Positions 8,071 through 17,185 are shown, numbered from the stretch's first letter. The stretch: 31,026 nucleotides of DNA from an archaeon (GCA_016550425.1 JABXGS010000129.1:1-31026); one strand, 5' to 3'. Notes: generated by a model from the sequence alone, not told the origin. Numbers and translations are program-made.

Positions 8071-10830
8071 TTATTCGGTATCGAAAGAAATTCCCTCCAC
8101 ATCTACTTGGGCGAGGATATCGCGGACCTGAAGAAAGGCTTGTTCAATAGCTGGTCTTACATCTCGCCGGTCAGTGATACCAATATAGTGTCCTCGTGGG
8201 GACTCGTCTGTAAGGCGACGAAGATCCCCTTCAACACGCTGGAGTTCATCTCCCACAGCAATGATTATGAGGTTCACATTCAGCAGGCTATCACGAATGA
8301 GAGCTTGGATGGAGTTGTCCACTCCACCAAACAGACCTCTACGTTTACGCTGATGGATCGTGTAGTTATCGCTAGCATTGTCCAATCCGTCGGTTAAGGC
8401 TATGAGCCAGCGTTGTTCGCTCCCTTTTACTTCTGCTAGAACTTTCATTGCATCCCCGAGGGCATCGTAGAAGGCAGTATTGCCCGATGGATATCGCAAC
8501 CGCTCAATGGTCCGACGGATGGTCGGAGCTTCAGCTTCCATTGAGCTCATGGGAAGAACGATGTTACTTTGGCTGCTAAAGGTAATAACGCCGACTTCGT
8601 CCTGGGGATTGACCTGTAAATCTAGCAGGGCTAAAGCTCCATTAATGGCAGCTCGGATGCGTTGACCGCCCATTGAGCCACTGTAGTCAATAACATATAG
8701 AACATATTTTTTACTCACTGTACGACGGGCAAGAGAAATAGCCATGTTATTGTAACGGGTTGCTTCGTCTTTGAATCCCATTTTTGTATGGACTTCAGCG
8801 AGTTTGGTTAAACATTGTGAGACCAAAGACACATCAACTAAGTCCTTAGCTATCAGCAGCGAGGCTTCTAACTGGGTTTGGGCGTCCTCAAAGTGTTTTT
8901 CTTGAAGATAGAGTGTGCCTAAATGCAACCGAGCATATGCAATTCCACGTTCATATCCAATTCGTTCAGCTAATTGAAGGGACTCTTTGAAGGCTTTCTC
9001 TGCTTTTTTATCGTCGCCCATTTGTTGGTAGACCAATCCCCGGTTAGAGATACGAAGCACTTGACCGCGATCATTATTACTGTCTTTATCAAAATCCAAA
9101 GCGAGATTGAGATAGTCGAGGGCTTTCTGGTACTCTTCTTGATCCATCATTAAGAGGGCGAGATTGTTGTATCGAGAGCCCAGTCCCTTTTTGTCTTTGA
9201 GTCGTTCGCCAATTTCAATTGCTTCTCGGTAATATTTTTGCGCTGCTGCAGAGTCGCCCCATGCTCTGTAGATGTTGCCAATGTTATTTTTCGCGAGAGC
9301 AATACCCCGCTCATTTTCTGTTGTTTCGAATAATGCCAAGGCTTTCTGATAATTAGCATAAGCTCGATCTAAATCACCTCCATAATAGTCGAGGTTACCA
9401 AAACGGAGGCTTGTTAGAAGATTATTGAAAGCATCATGGAGCATTCCGATTTCTGGCGCCATTTCCCCGGAGTCACCTCTCAACTCCCGTGACAAATCTC
9501 CTTCTGCAATATAAGTGGTCAGAGTGATGAGTTCCCGAATGGGCTCGGTAATCCGATTAGAAATATAGAGGCTAATCCCAAACATGATTACAATCGCGAT
9601 GACCATCACAACGAGTAACATTATGATTTGATTTGTACTCTGTGACAGAATCTGATTTTGAAGAATCACAACAGAACCAATAATGTCCAGTTCAGGAACC
9701 ACAACAGCTAGTGAATAGTTTGTAGTAGGAATAGGTGCATAGGCAATGTACCATTTACTCCCGTTCTTTTGATACTCTGAAAGACCACTTGTCCCAGTCA
9801 GCATGGTATTGACGACGGATTCAAAGCTGGTGCGTTCAGCTGGCGAAGTGCCAGCCATCTCCAAGGAAACGATGTTAACCAGCTCTTCTCCCTGAATAGG
9901 ATGTGAAATCGAATCGGCGTTTCGGTCAATCATGAATCCATACCCAGTGTCACCCACAGTGATATTCAAGATGAGATCAGTCACCGTTTGAATCGTCAGG
10001 TCCACACTGACAACACCAATTAATGTACCATTATTGTAACGGATGGGACGACCAGCTGACATGAGCCAACCCACTGGATCCCAGTAGGGAGAAGTCCAGA
10101 CTGTGTTATTGCCTGTTTCAGCAGATGGTCCCTGATAGAAATCAAAGGTTTGAGGGTCCCAATCATCTGCAGGGTTCACGGGATTGTCGTTCTCATCATA
10201 TTGGGTCCATTCCATGGAGTCATACGGGTAGTTTCGGAACAATGAATACCCACCAGCAAACGCAGCGTAAATCCAGATATAGTTCGGATTTCCTTCCAGC
10301 ATATTCCTGAACATATAATCCATGTTTGAAGACACGTTTAGCAGATATTCTAGTTCTGATGACCAATTGAAAGGATCACCACCTGGGTATTTGTTCCGGG
10401 GCATATAGTAACAAGAGACCTCAAAGGAGATATCCGAGGAATCATAATCAGGATCGTAATGGCGACCCGGAATCAATCGACCCGTCTGGGCAAACTCAGC
10501 AGACGCATTCCACCAATAAGACTGGTAAGGAGTCACATTCACAAATCCATTGAACAGCCCTTCCGAATACAAATCCAGCATAGTAATTTGGGCATCAATC
10601 TGAGCAAAGATTTCATCCACTCGTTGAGCCTCATCACTAGCCAGGCCCTCCAAGTGGTCCAATTCAACCTGTAGCAGGGCTGAAGCGGCGTCAGTGGCAT
10701 TGTCTTCAGATAAGCTTAGTATCTGCCAGGTGTTATAGAATACCAAAATTGAGGTTGGTACGAGTAATAGTAATAGAAATGCAGCTAAAATTCGGGTCCT
10801 AATAGTCATTGAGGGCAATGAATTGTCCAC
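8071..10830 (-). CDS. Membrane receptor: dCache, HAMP, TPR, VWA
   Basis: 919 residues. Order: membrane helix (14-31); extracellular double-Cache domain (about 70-385; note SAGRPIRYNNGTLIGVVSVD); second membrane helix (402-424); HAMP (about 425-475); five TPR units (about 485-700, e.g. ALAKNNIGNIYRAWGDSAAA); and a von Willebrand A domain (about 707-905). The VWA keeps a full metal-ion-dependent adhesion site: D715-x-S717-x-S719, T785 and D814 (ALTDGLDN). The VWA and TPR parts lie in the cytoplasm. Known families use such modules for assembling complexes; combining them on a Cache-HAMP receptor is unusual. GTG 10830 is given as the start; ATG 10809 (MTIRTRILAAF) is a reasonable alternative. A TATA-like box lies at 10859-10866. 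It is the first gene of the operon with the HEAT receptor. Confidence 0.9.
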   Translation of the reverse strand: MDNSLPSMTIRTRILAAFLLLLLVPTSILVFYNTWQILSLSEDNATDAASALLQVELDHLEGLASDEAQRVDEIFAQIDAQITMLDLYSEGLFNGFVNVTPYQSYWWNASAEFAQTGRLIPGRHYDPDYDSSDISFEVSCYYMPRNKYPGGDPFNWSSELEYLLNVSSNMDYMFRNMLEGNPNYIWIYAAFAGGYSLFRNYPYDSMEWTQYDENDNPVNPADDWDPQTFDFYQGPSAETGNNTVWTSPYWDPVGWLMSAGRPIRYNNGTLIGVVSVDLTIQTVTDLILNITVGDTGYGFMIDRNADSISHPIQGEELVNIVSLEMAGTSPAERTSFESVVNTMLTGTSGLSEYQKNGSKWYIAYAPIPTTNYSLAVVVPELDIIGSVVILQNQILSQSTNQIIMLLVVMVIAIVIMFGISLYISNRITEPIRELITLTTYIAEGDLSRELRGDSGEMAPEIGMLHDAFNNLLTSLRFGNLDYYGGDLDRAYANYQKALALFETTENERGIALAKNNIGNIYRAWGDSAAAQKYYREAIEIGERLKDKKGLGSRYNNLALLMMDQEEYQKALDYLNLALDFDKDSNNDRGQVLRISNRGLVYQQMGDDKKAEKAFKESLQLAERIGYERGIAYARLHLGTLYLQEKHFEDAQTQLEASLLIAKDLVDVSLVSQCLTKLAEVHTKMGFKDEATRYNNMAISLARRTVSKKYVLYVIDYSGSMGGQRIRAAINGALALLDLQVNPQDEVGVITFSSQSNIVLPMSSMEAEAPTIRRTIERLRYPSGNTAFYDALGDAMKVLAEVKGSEQRWLIALTDGLDNASDNYTIHQRKRRGLFGGVDNSIQALIRDSLLNVNLIIIAVGDELQRVEGDLRRLTDESPRGHYIGITDRRDVRPAIEQAFLQVRDILAQVDVEGISFDTE

Positions 10831-10858
10831 TCCACAGGTAGAATCAGTACAGGTGCGG

Positions 10859-10866
10859 TTATATCC
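10859..10866 (-). promoter_or_regulatory. TATA-like box for the receptor operon
   Basis: On the minus strand GGATATAA lies about 32 bases before the GTG at 10830. Transcription from near 10836 would give a 5-base leader to that GTG or a 27-base leader to the ATG at 10809. The rest of the 253-base divergent gap (10831-11083) is AT-rich, holds no gene I can support, and must also contain the promoter of the solute-binding protein; an AACTAATAAAATT stretch near 11012 is a weak candidate. Confidence 0.3.
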
Positions 10867-11083
10867 CCTAAGAAGCTAAAAGCTCATCCCTTCCGATAGA
10901 CACTTGCCAACATGTTCTGTTGGATTCTAATAATTCTCATCAAGAACTGAATATATAATTTTATGTAGATTCATTGATAAACCAGTCTCTAGCCCCTTTC
11001 ATCACACTAATAACTAATAAAATTGGCAATACTTGTGGAGGGTAGATAATATCAATCTTTGTCCTTAGGGGCTAAAACGAAGC

Positions 11084-13036
11084 ATGGTGTCGCAACGGAA
11101 CAATTTGAAGTATATCGCACTATGTGTATGTCTGATTCAATTACTGCTAGTGTTTCAATTCTTACAATATGATTACCCGATTTCGACTGCAACATGGGCC
11201 TATCCCAGCGGATATAATCCTCACGGAGGATATGTAGATCGCATCTTTTTCCAAGTATATCCAATAGAGTATATTACCCAGGCTTTAATGGCACTAATAG
11301 CGGGTCAAGTGTCTTCATACGATGAACAGGTTCCCTACCAATCAATGGCTGAACTCGAAGCCACCCCTGGTGTTGAAGTGTCTTCTGAAGTGGGAACGAT
11401 GTACCGGCAATTTACAATGCAGTGCCAACGGTTCCCCACTAACATTACCGGGTATCGTCTCGCTTTAGCACATGCTTTACACAAACCAACTGTTGTAGTG
11501 AATGCACGAGGAGGGTTTGCCCAGGTCATGGACAATCCCATTCCTCTCGCCTTTGAATATTGGTCCTATGAGGACCAAATGGCGTCCCACTTCTATTATG
11601 AAGACATCGCAAGTGCTAATGCTACACTCGATGCCACGCATATCATTGATACTCCGGATTCTCCCCACCCCGGTTGGCGATACTATGATGCTGATATGAG
11701 CGGAAACTGGACGACCTGGGATAAGCGAGGTGATGTGTGGGCACCAGATGGGCTAAAAATCCAGCTATGGACCTCTGCGACTCCTAATACTCCCGCTATC
11801 TCTGCTACCCTTGCTCTAATCCATGGAATGGAAGAATGTGGGCTTCAAGGTGAACTGGTTGAAATGAGCTTCAATGCTTTGATAGCGGGTCTAGACTCTG
11901 GTGAATACAACTTGGGGTGTTTCGTTTGGAATATCAATCCGCCAGGCACTCCTACCCTCCTGTATGATATGTTCCATTCTGAAGGAGAAGATAATATCAA
12001 ATTTTACCGCTTCAATAATACTGCATACGATTACAACTGTACGATGTTTATGAGCGCCCCGACACGGTTGGAAGCAAGAAACTGGGCTTGGAACTGCTGT
12101 CGTATCCTCATGGAGGAGATGCCCATGATTGTCTGTTATAACGATAAACACATCCATGCTTACCGTACAGATGTTTGGGACGGGTATGTGAACCAAGTCG
12201 GTATCAACCGCATGGGAGGAAACCCCTACACCTATCAATCTATACGACTCACGGAAGCAGTAGGTGGTCCTTTTGGGTGTATACCCACTGAATACGTAAC
12301 TGTGCTTTCGGAAGGAATGTATTTCACAAATACAATTCTAAGTTCATCAGAGTATGATCAAACGATTTTCAACCTGCTTTATTCTAAATTATGGCGGCTT
12401 GATCCCTTAGACCATTACACCAGAGCTGCGCCGGATTTAGCGTATGCGTGGACCTTGGAACCCACCGTCGCTGCTGGAGATATTCAGGAGGGCATGAAGT
12501 ACAGCTTCTACCTCTACGAGAACATCACTTGGCACGATGGCACGCCTTTCACATCGGAAGACGTAAGGTATAGCTTGATGAATATTCATCGGTATGGTAC
12601 GTATACAGCAGATAATGTCGCCAGTATTTATCGGGTCGATACGCCAGATAACTACACAGTGGAGATTTATTCTAATCGTACTGGATATGTAACCTTTTTA
12701 GACGCCACGAGTGTTCAGATTCTTCCCAAACATATTTGGAGTCCATATGAGAGTGAAAACTTCACCTGGAGCCTTGAAACTCCATTAGATTTTACTGGTA
12801 CTGGATGTTTCAAGTGGCTGACTAGAGTTACTAAGCAATACATCATTCTAGAACGATATTCCGGTTGGCACTTTGCTATTGAACAACCAGACACCCGCAC
12901 ACCATGTCCTCCGAGTGGTCCTCCGCTGCTCCTTTATTTGATAATAGCTGTAGCAATTGGCATTATCGTGATACAAATACTCGTTCTCATTCTTCTCCTA
13001 AATCGACGAAGAACTAGAATAGTGAGTAAGAAATAG
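11084..13036 (+). CDS. Membrane-anchored family 5 solute-binding protein, circularly permuted
   Basis: 650 residues: N-terminal hydrophobic segment (10-28), extracellular region, then a C-terminal membrane helix (615-640) with a basic RRRTR stop. The extracellular part is an SBP_bac_5 (oligopeptide/nickel) fold, but the halves are swapped. Residues about 44-373 match the later half of the family (GGYVDRIFFQVYP, like the usual YLDRIVFRVIP; then ALAHALHKPTVV; then the DGLKIQLW segment). Residues about 400-592 match the first half (DLAYAWTLEP, ITWHDGTPFTSEDVRYSL, ILPKHI, TGTGCFKW, ILERYSGW). Many N-x-T sites fit a glycosylated surface protein. A TAG lies in frame just before, so ATG 11084 is the earliest ATG. 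No permease or ATPase gene is nearby. It diverges from the receptor operon. Confidence 0.85.
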   Translation: MVSQRNNLKYIALCVCLIQLLLVFQFLQYDYPISTATWAYPSGYNPHGGYVDRIFFQVYPIEYITQALMALIAGQVSSYDEQVPYQSMAELEATPGVEVSSEVGTMYRQFTMQCQRFPTNITGYRLALAHALHKPTVVVNARGGFAQVMDNPIPLAFEYWSYEDQMASHFYYEDIASANATLDATHIIDTPDSPHPGWRYYDADMSGNWTTWDKRGDVWAPDGLKIQLWTSATPNTPAISATLALIHGMEECGLQGELVEMSFNALIAGLDSGEYNLGCFVWNINPPGTPTLLYDMFHSEGEDNIKFYRFNNTAYDYNCTMFMSAPTRLEARNWAWNCCRILMEEMPMIVCYNDKHIHAYRTDVWDGYVNQVGINRMGGNPYTYQSIRLTEAVGGPFGCIPTEYVTVLSEGMYFTNTILSSSEYDQTIFNLLYSKLWRLDPLDHYTRAAPDLAYAWTLEPTVAAGDIQEGMKYSFYLYENITWHDGTPFTSEDVRYSLMNIHRYGTYTADNVASIYRVDTPDNYTVEIYSNRTGYVTFLDATSVQILPKHIWSPYESENFTWSLETPLDFTGTGCFKWLTRVTKQYIILERYSGWHFAIEQPDTRTPCPPSGPPLLLYLIIAVAIGIIVIQILVLILLLNRRRTRIVSKK

Positions 13037-13051
13037 CGAAAAGGTCCTTGT

Positions 13052-13390
13052 CTAACTCTTCGGTTTGTATCGGTTTGGCTCATCGAAATAGTCCATCGCA
13101 CGTACAAAAGTGTGGGAAATGCCGTGGTGAGTGACATCTTCTGGGATATAGTAAGAGTCGCCAGATTTCAATCGCTTGGTTTGATCACTTATGGTTAGAG
13201 TCATTTCGCCTTCAATAAGCATGCCGTATTGTGCTTTGTGAGAGTGTGGTGGGATGGTTACTCCGGGTTGGATTTCGAAGAAGACGATTTGGAAGGTTTC
13301 TCCTTGTGCGAGCCATGCTTCAATTCCATCGATATTAATATCAACTTTGGGTAGTGTTTTAATGATATCTGGATATGTGCCTTGTGTCAT
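13052..13390 (-). CDS. Single-domain cupin protein
   Basis: 112 residues forming one beta-barrel cupin. Motif 1 is IPPHSHKAQYGMLIEGEM, with metal ligands H49, H51 and probably Q54 in place of the commoner glutamate; motif 2 is GDSYYIPEDVTHHG, giving H88 or H89. Such small cupins act as metal-dependent oxygenases, isomerases or ligand-binding proteins; the reaction here is unknown. The start ATG is preceded by CAGGAG at eight bases. It lies 19 bases downstream of the arginine decarboxylase gene on the same strand, so co-transcription is likely and a role beside polyamine or agmatine metabolism is possible (inference). It converges on the solute-binding protein gene. Confidence 0.85.
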   Translation of the reverse strand: MTQGTYPDIIKTLPKVDINIDGIEAWLAQGETFQIVFFEIQPGVTIPPHSHKAQYGMLIEGEMTLTISDQTKRLKSGDSYYIPEDVTHHGISHTFVRAMDYFDEPNRYKPKS

Positions 13391-13409
13391 TTTAGTTACT
13401 CCTGAGAGG

Positions 13410-15197
13410 CTAATCGATATAGGGATCGTCGAGGTTGGGGAGTGTAAATCCTACATCAGTGGCAAGGTCTTGTATAGTTTGTGCAGCGCCTAGCCAGCCA
13501 ATACTCCAGTCTCCTTGTTCGGTTAGAGTGAGTTGGACATCAGGGAGGTCACCAATGAGGTTGTGGTCCATTTCGATGACATCCTGATAGGCACCAACTA
13601 AGGCGATAACAAGGTAATCATCATCGATCGAGGAAATGTCCCCAACGGGGAATCCTCCGAGTGTGTGTTTGTGTTGGGTGGTGAGGGGAAAGCCATCCTT
13701 AGTGAATAAGCGTCGGTCACTGAGTGGTGGTGCGTAGTTGGAAATTTCACCATCACTATCACAGGTGATGTCTGCGAGTCGTACTAACGTAGCAGGTTGT
13801 GTATGAAGATCGGTGATGGGAAGGATAGGGAAATACTGATCAACGAGAACATGGTCACAAGCGCCATTAAAGACAGAGAAATTCCCTTGAATTATGTATT
13901 CAGGACGGAGTAGGTCTTTTGCTAAGGGATCAGTCAGATAGTCTTCATAATTATCCCGGTTTACGAATAGCTGACGAAGTTGTGTTTTCACCCATCCAGT
14001 GAGGTTTTCATATTCTCGTATTTGCTCCAAGGTTTGATGTTTGGAAGCCTGTTGTTGCCAGTATTTCCAGGCTTGGAGGATGGTTCGGGCATCTTGAGCT
14101 TTCTTCGTTTCTTCTAGAAGTTGCAGAGAAGGGGCTTTCAGTGTTTCAGGGAATATTCGCCGCAGTTCAAAGGCACGGACCACTAGGAGGGCATAAAGTG
14201 CTGTAATTACGCGACCGGATTCAGTCATAATATCGGGTTTGGGATAGTGTTCACCAAGGATCTTCATGAGTGCTACAACGATGGCTGTCGCGTCGGCGTG
14301 GATGGTGCCAGGAGTGAGGTGGCCATCGTAGTTGATGGGGAGTCCTCCTCCGACATTGATGACCTTGAGGTTAGTGAATCCTTCATCGTAGAGGTACGTG
14401 TAAGTGTGCGCGATGTATTCAGCGAACGCATAGATATTACCAAGGACCTGAGAGCCTGGATGGGCATGTATAGCTACGACAGCTGATTCAACTCTATGTT
14501 GTTTGAGGAGGTTAACTGTACTGAATAAATCTTCGACACTCAAGCCAAACTTGGAATGGCGTCCTGCGGATGCTCCCCAGTGGCTGACAATCGAGACATA
14601 AGGTTTGATCCGAAGGGCGAGTCGCATTTTATCTTGAGGAAGTAATTCTAGGGCTAGTTGTGCTTCCTTAATGGATTCGACAGAAATCCAAAGATTGTAC
14701 CCGTCATGAAGGGCTTGACGGACAATTTCGATGTACTCTCTGTCTTTAACTCCATTACACATGATAAGCCGCTGTCTTTGGTCTTGGAGCTCTTTTAAAA
14801 CAATAAATAACTCTGACTTCGTACCCACTTCTAGCCCATAATCAGGGTTGAATTTGAGGACCTGTTCGATGACTTGTTTCATGGGATTTACCTTGAGTGG
14901 GTAGACCACCCGATATTTTCCTTGATATTGATGTTCATCCATGACCTCCGTGTAGACTTTGGAGACCTTCTTTATCTGTGAATTGATTAGCTGTGGAATT
15001 CGAAGGGTAAAGGAGGGTATGCGGGTATACCCTTTGTCTCGGACATGCTTTCCAACCTCGCGAATTACATTTTTGAGGCTGATTTGGTTTCCGTTAAGAG
15101 TGATGCAGAGGTTTCCTTTATGATCGATGTCGAGAAAATGGAGGTCTTCTTTGCCTACGCCATATACAAATCGAGAATCGTCGAGTGTCCATTTCAC
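13410..15197 (-). CDS. speA: Biosynthetic arginine decarboxylase (SpeA type)
   Basis: 595 residues, matching the fold-III PLP-dependent arginine decarboxylase family that makes agmatine from arginine, the entry to polyamine synthesis. The N-terminal TIM barrel carries the PLP lysine in VVYPLKVNP (K102), then GLEVGTKSEL, the HPGSQV segment and the phosphate-binding VINVGGGLPINYDG. The C-terminal beta domain has NFSVFNGACDHVLVDQYFPILPI and the signature TCDSDGEI with the active-site cysteine. Bacterial SpeA is about 630-660 residues, so this is slightly short. The protein lacks a signal peptide and is cytoplasmic. The start is GTG at 15197; a TGA lies in frame a few codons upstream. Most archaea use pyruvoyl decarboxylases instead, so this gene points to transfer from bacteria (inference). 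Confidence 0.93.
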   Translation of the reverse strand: MKWTLDDSRFVYGVGKEDLHFLDIDHKGNLCITLNGNQISLKNVIREVGKHVRDKGYTRIPSFTLRIPQLINSQIKKVSKVYTEVMDEHQYQGKYRVVYPLKVNPMKQVIEQVLKFNPDYGLEVGTKSELFIVLKELQDQRQRLIMCNGVKDREYIEIVRQALHDGYNLWISVESIKEAQLALELLPQDKMRLALRIKPYVSIVSHWGASAGRHSKFGLSVEDLFSTVNLLKQHRVESAVVAIHAHPGSQVLGNIYAFAEYIAHTYTYLYDEGFTNLKVINVGGGLPINYDGHLTPGTIHADATAIVVALMKILGEHYPKPDIMTESGRVITALYALLVVRAFELRRIFPETLKAPSLQLLEETKKAQDARTILQAWKYWQQQASKHQTLEQIREYENLTGWVKTQLRQLFVNRDNYEDYLTDPLAKDLLRPEYIIQGNFSVFNGACDHVLVDQYFPILPITDLHTQPATLVRLADITCDSDGEISNYAPPLSDRRLFTKDGFPLTTQHKHTLGGFPVGDISSIDDDYLVIALVGAYQDVIEMDHNLIGDLPDVQLTLTEQGDWSIGWLGAAQTIQDLATDVGFTLPNLDDPYID

Positions 15198-15288
15198 GTC
15201 AATCGCCGTTCAATGGCTAGGGGATAAGATGTAATAAACCATTCTGCATGAGAGTTCTTTGAGTTTGTCTTAAAACTCGTGGCTTTGA

Positions 15289-15978
15289 TTAACCTCGTTT
15301 GTTCAGAGAATCGAGTTTTTCCTTTATACCGGGGAACTTAGGGTCGATTTGGAGAACCCGTTGAAGGTATTTGACGGCTTTTTGTTTTCGACCAGTTTTT
15401 TCAAAGGTTAGTCCAAGGTGATAGCAGGCTTCTACAAATTCTGGATCAATGGTTAGTGCTTGTTCAAAGCTTCCGACTGCTTCGTCATAGCGGCTGAGGG
15501 CGACCATACGGGTGCCTTTATTGAACCAGGCAATAGCAAAGGAGGGGTCCATTTGGATGGCTCTTTCAAAACATTGGAGGGCTTCGGTTTGGCGATTGAG
15601 TTTGGATAGTTCCATTCCGCGGTTGTTCCAAGCAATTGCGAACTTCGGGTCGAGGTGAGTGGCATTTTCAAAGCATTCGAGGGCGTCTAGGTGTCGTCCA
15701 AGTTTACTTAGTGCTTGACCTTTGCTGTTCCATGCTCGTGCGTAATCCGGGGCTAGCCCAATCGCCTTATCGTAGCTTTCAATGGCAGCTCGATATTTTC
15801 GAAGTTGGTAAAGAGTCACTCCTCGATTATACCATACGTTAACTCGTTGGGGTTCGGATTCAAGGATTTTATCAAAACATTCGAGGGCTTGTTTGTATTT
15901 ACGTTGGCGGATGCATTCTACTCCTCGATTGAATAATTCTCTGATATTTGCCTGATTCGGGGTTGTCCGACTAGACAA
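15289..15978 (-). CDS. Tetratricopeptide repeat protein
   Basis: 229 residues made of about six well-conserved consecutive 34-residue TPR units, each close to W-x-N-[RK]-G-x-x-L-x(7)-A-x-x-x-[FY]-x-x-A-[IL]-x-[LIM]-x-P. Examples are AWNSKGQALSKLGRHLDALE and AWNNRGMELSKLNRQTEALQ. No other domain, signal or membrane segment is visible, so it is a cytoplasmic protein-binding scaffold. The repeats are regular enough to be recently expanded. The start TTG at 15978 is preferred over the TTG at 15984 because GGGAGG (15986-15991) is seven bases from the former and only one from the latter. It lies 91 bases upstream of the decarboxylase gene, with no evident functional link. Confidence 0.88.
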   Translation of the reverse strand: MSSRTTPNQANIRELFNRGVECIRQRKYKQALECFDKILESEPQRVNVWYNRGVTLYQLRKYRAAIESYDKAIGLAPDYARAWNSKGQALSKLGRHLDALECFENATHLDPKFAIAWNNRGMELSKLNRQTEALQCFERAIQMDPSFAIAWFNKGTRMVALSRYDEAVGSFEQALTIDPEFVEACYHLGLTFEKTGRKQKAVKYLQRVLQIDPKFPGIKEKLDSLNKRG

Positions 15979-15985
15979 ACGCAAT

Positions 15986-15991
15986 CCTCCC
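15986..15991 (-). promoter_or_regulatory. Strong ribosome binding site deciding the TPR gene start
   Basis: On the minus strand GGGAGG matches the archaeal anti-Shine-Dalgarno well. It is seven bases before the TTG at 15978, an ideal spacing, and too close to the TTG at 15984. Confidence 0.6.
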
Positions 15992-16048
15992 TTGAGTCCT
16001 ATCTATTTCTTCTTTCAAGGCTAAAGCCTTTTGGCTTGTGTGGAGTTT

Positions 16049-16987
16049 TCACTTCGTAGTTGCTTTAGGTTGGGAATATACCAATCTTTCTAAATCTTGT
16101 CGTGTGGCTCTGCCCAAGTTAGTACATCCAAGATCCTGGACATTGAATGCCCCAGCTGCATTTCCCCAGGTGGCTGCTTTAACAATATCCTTGTCTTTGA
16201 GATAGCTAGACAAAAACGCTCCAGCAAAGCTATCACCAGCGCCAGTGGCATCGATTTCACGCACCTTATAGCTATGAATATGTTGAACCTTTTTGTCATG
16301 ATAGACTATACAGCCATCCGGTCCTTGAGTTACAACAACCAGTGGAACCTGAGTTCCAAGATGCTTGATTGCTTCTTTGGTATCTGATGCACCAGTAAGG
16401 TACATTGCTTCTTTGGCGTTAAGAAACAAAATATCTAGATAGGAAAGCTGCGGCACAATCTTATCTCGCAATGTCTGGGCTTGATGAAAAATGGTCGTCA
16501 TACTGAGGAGGGGTCCTTTATGGTACACTCGTTTGATTAAGGCTCGTTGTAGGTGTGGAGGGAGAATCCCGAGATGAACTGCACGTGTTTGTTTGATTAA
16601 ACGGTTGAAGTGCCGAAATGACAGTTGGTTACCAACACCAAAATGAAGGCTGTAATTTGTCATTGTTCCATCTGATGCAAAATCGGCCCAAAAATGAGAG
16701 GATTGACCCTTCCGATAAACAACGCCAGATAAATCGATGTTTTTTGATTCAAGAACTCGAATAAATCGTTCAGGAAAATCTTCGCCAATTGCAGAGACAA
16801 TGGCTACTTTACTGCCCATTGTGGCTGCAGCAAGAGCCACATGCGCTGCTGACCCACCTAAGACTGGCTTGGCCTCCTTAGCTTTGAATGATAATTCATC
16901 AATTGCGAGTTTTCCTGCTACAACCAGATCAATTGTCACAGATAAGCGAACCCCAAACCTCTCTATAATAGCCTTTCGAATCCTCAT
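16049..16987 (-). CDS. PfkB family carbohydrate/nucleoside kinase
   Basis: 312 residues of the ribokinase fold. It has the N-terminal glycine motif (VLGGSAAHVALAAATMGSKV), the substrate lid region, and the C-terminal anion hole and catalytic aspartate in IDATGAGDSFAGAF. It phosphorylates a sugar, nucleoside or related alcohol with ATP; the exact substrate cannot be read from these motifs. Length is usual for the family. The ATG at 16987 is given, but GTG at 16939 (MTIDLVVAGKLAIDEL) is the more typical family start, and a BRE/TATA-like CGAAAATCAATATAC on the minus strand near 17001-17015 is only about 17 bases before the ATG, which would favour the shorter form. A small hairpin AAGCC-tttt-GGCTT follows the stop. 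Confidence 0.9.
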   Translation of the reverse strand: MRIRKAIIERFGVRLSVTIDLVVAGKLAIDELSFKAKEAKPVLGGSAAHVALAAATMGSKVAIVSAIGEDFPERFIRVLESKNIDLSGVVYRKGQSSHFWADFASDGTMTNYSLHFGVGNQLSFRHFNRLIKQTRAVHLGILPPHLQRALIKRVYHKGPLLSMTTIFHQAQTLRDKIVPQLSYLDILFLNAKEAMYLTGASDTKEAIKHLGTQVPLVVVTQGPDGCIVYHDKKVQHIHSYKVREIDATGAGDSFAGAFLSSYLKDKDIVKAATWGNAAGAFNVQDLGCTNLGRATRQDLERLVYSQPKATTK

Positions 16988-17185
16988 TCAGTCTTAAAGA
17001 AGTATATTGATTTTCGATTTAGTGGAACTCTAATTACTTCGTATTGGCATCTCCACAATCTTAAATTAAGGGCAGTATTCAATTTCAACGTTCTCGTTAT
17101 TTTTCCTTGAAGGTTCACTTGTTTAGATGATTCATTCAACATCTTGGCATCATTAGTGTGGATGAGAATAGCACAAATTTCCTTT

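Noticed and set aside
11052..11264. 70-codon minus-strand frame at the start of the binding-protein gene
   Set aside because: Antisense shadow of the solute-binding protein N-terminus; no ribosome site or family pattern.
16017..16037. Small nested hairpins (AAGGCT-aa-AGCCTT, AAGCC-tttt-GGCTT) after the PfkB gene
   Set aside because: Stems of five to six bases with tiny loops, mutually exclusive, and no clear T tract; too weak to call a terminator with confidence.
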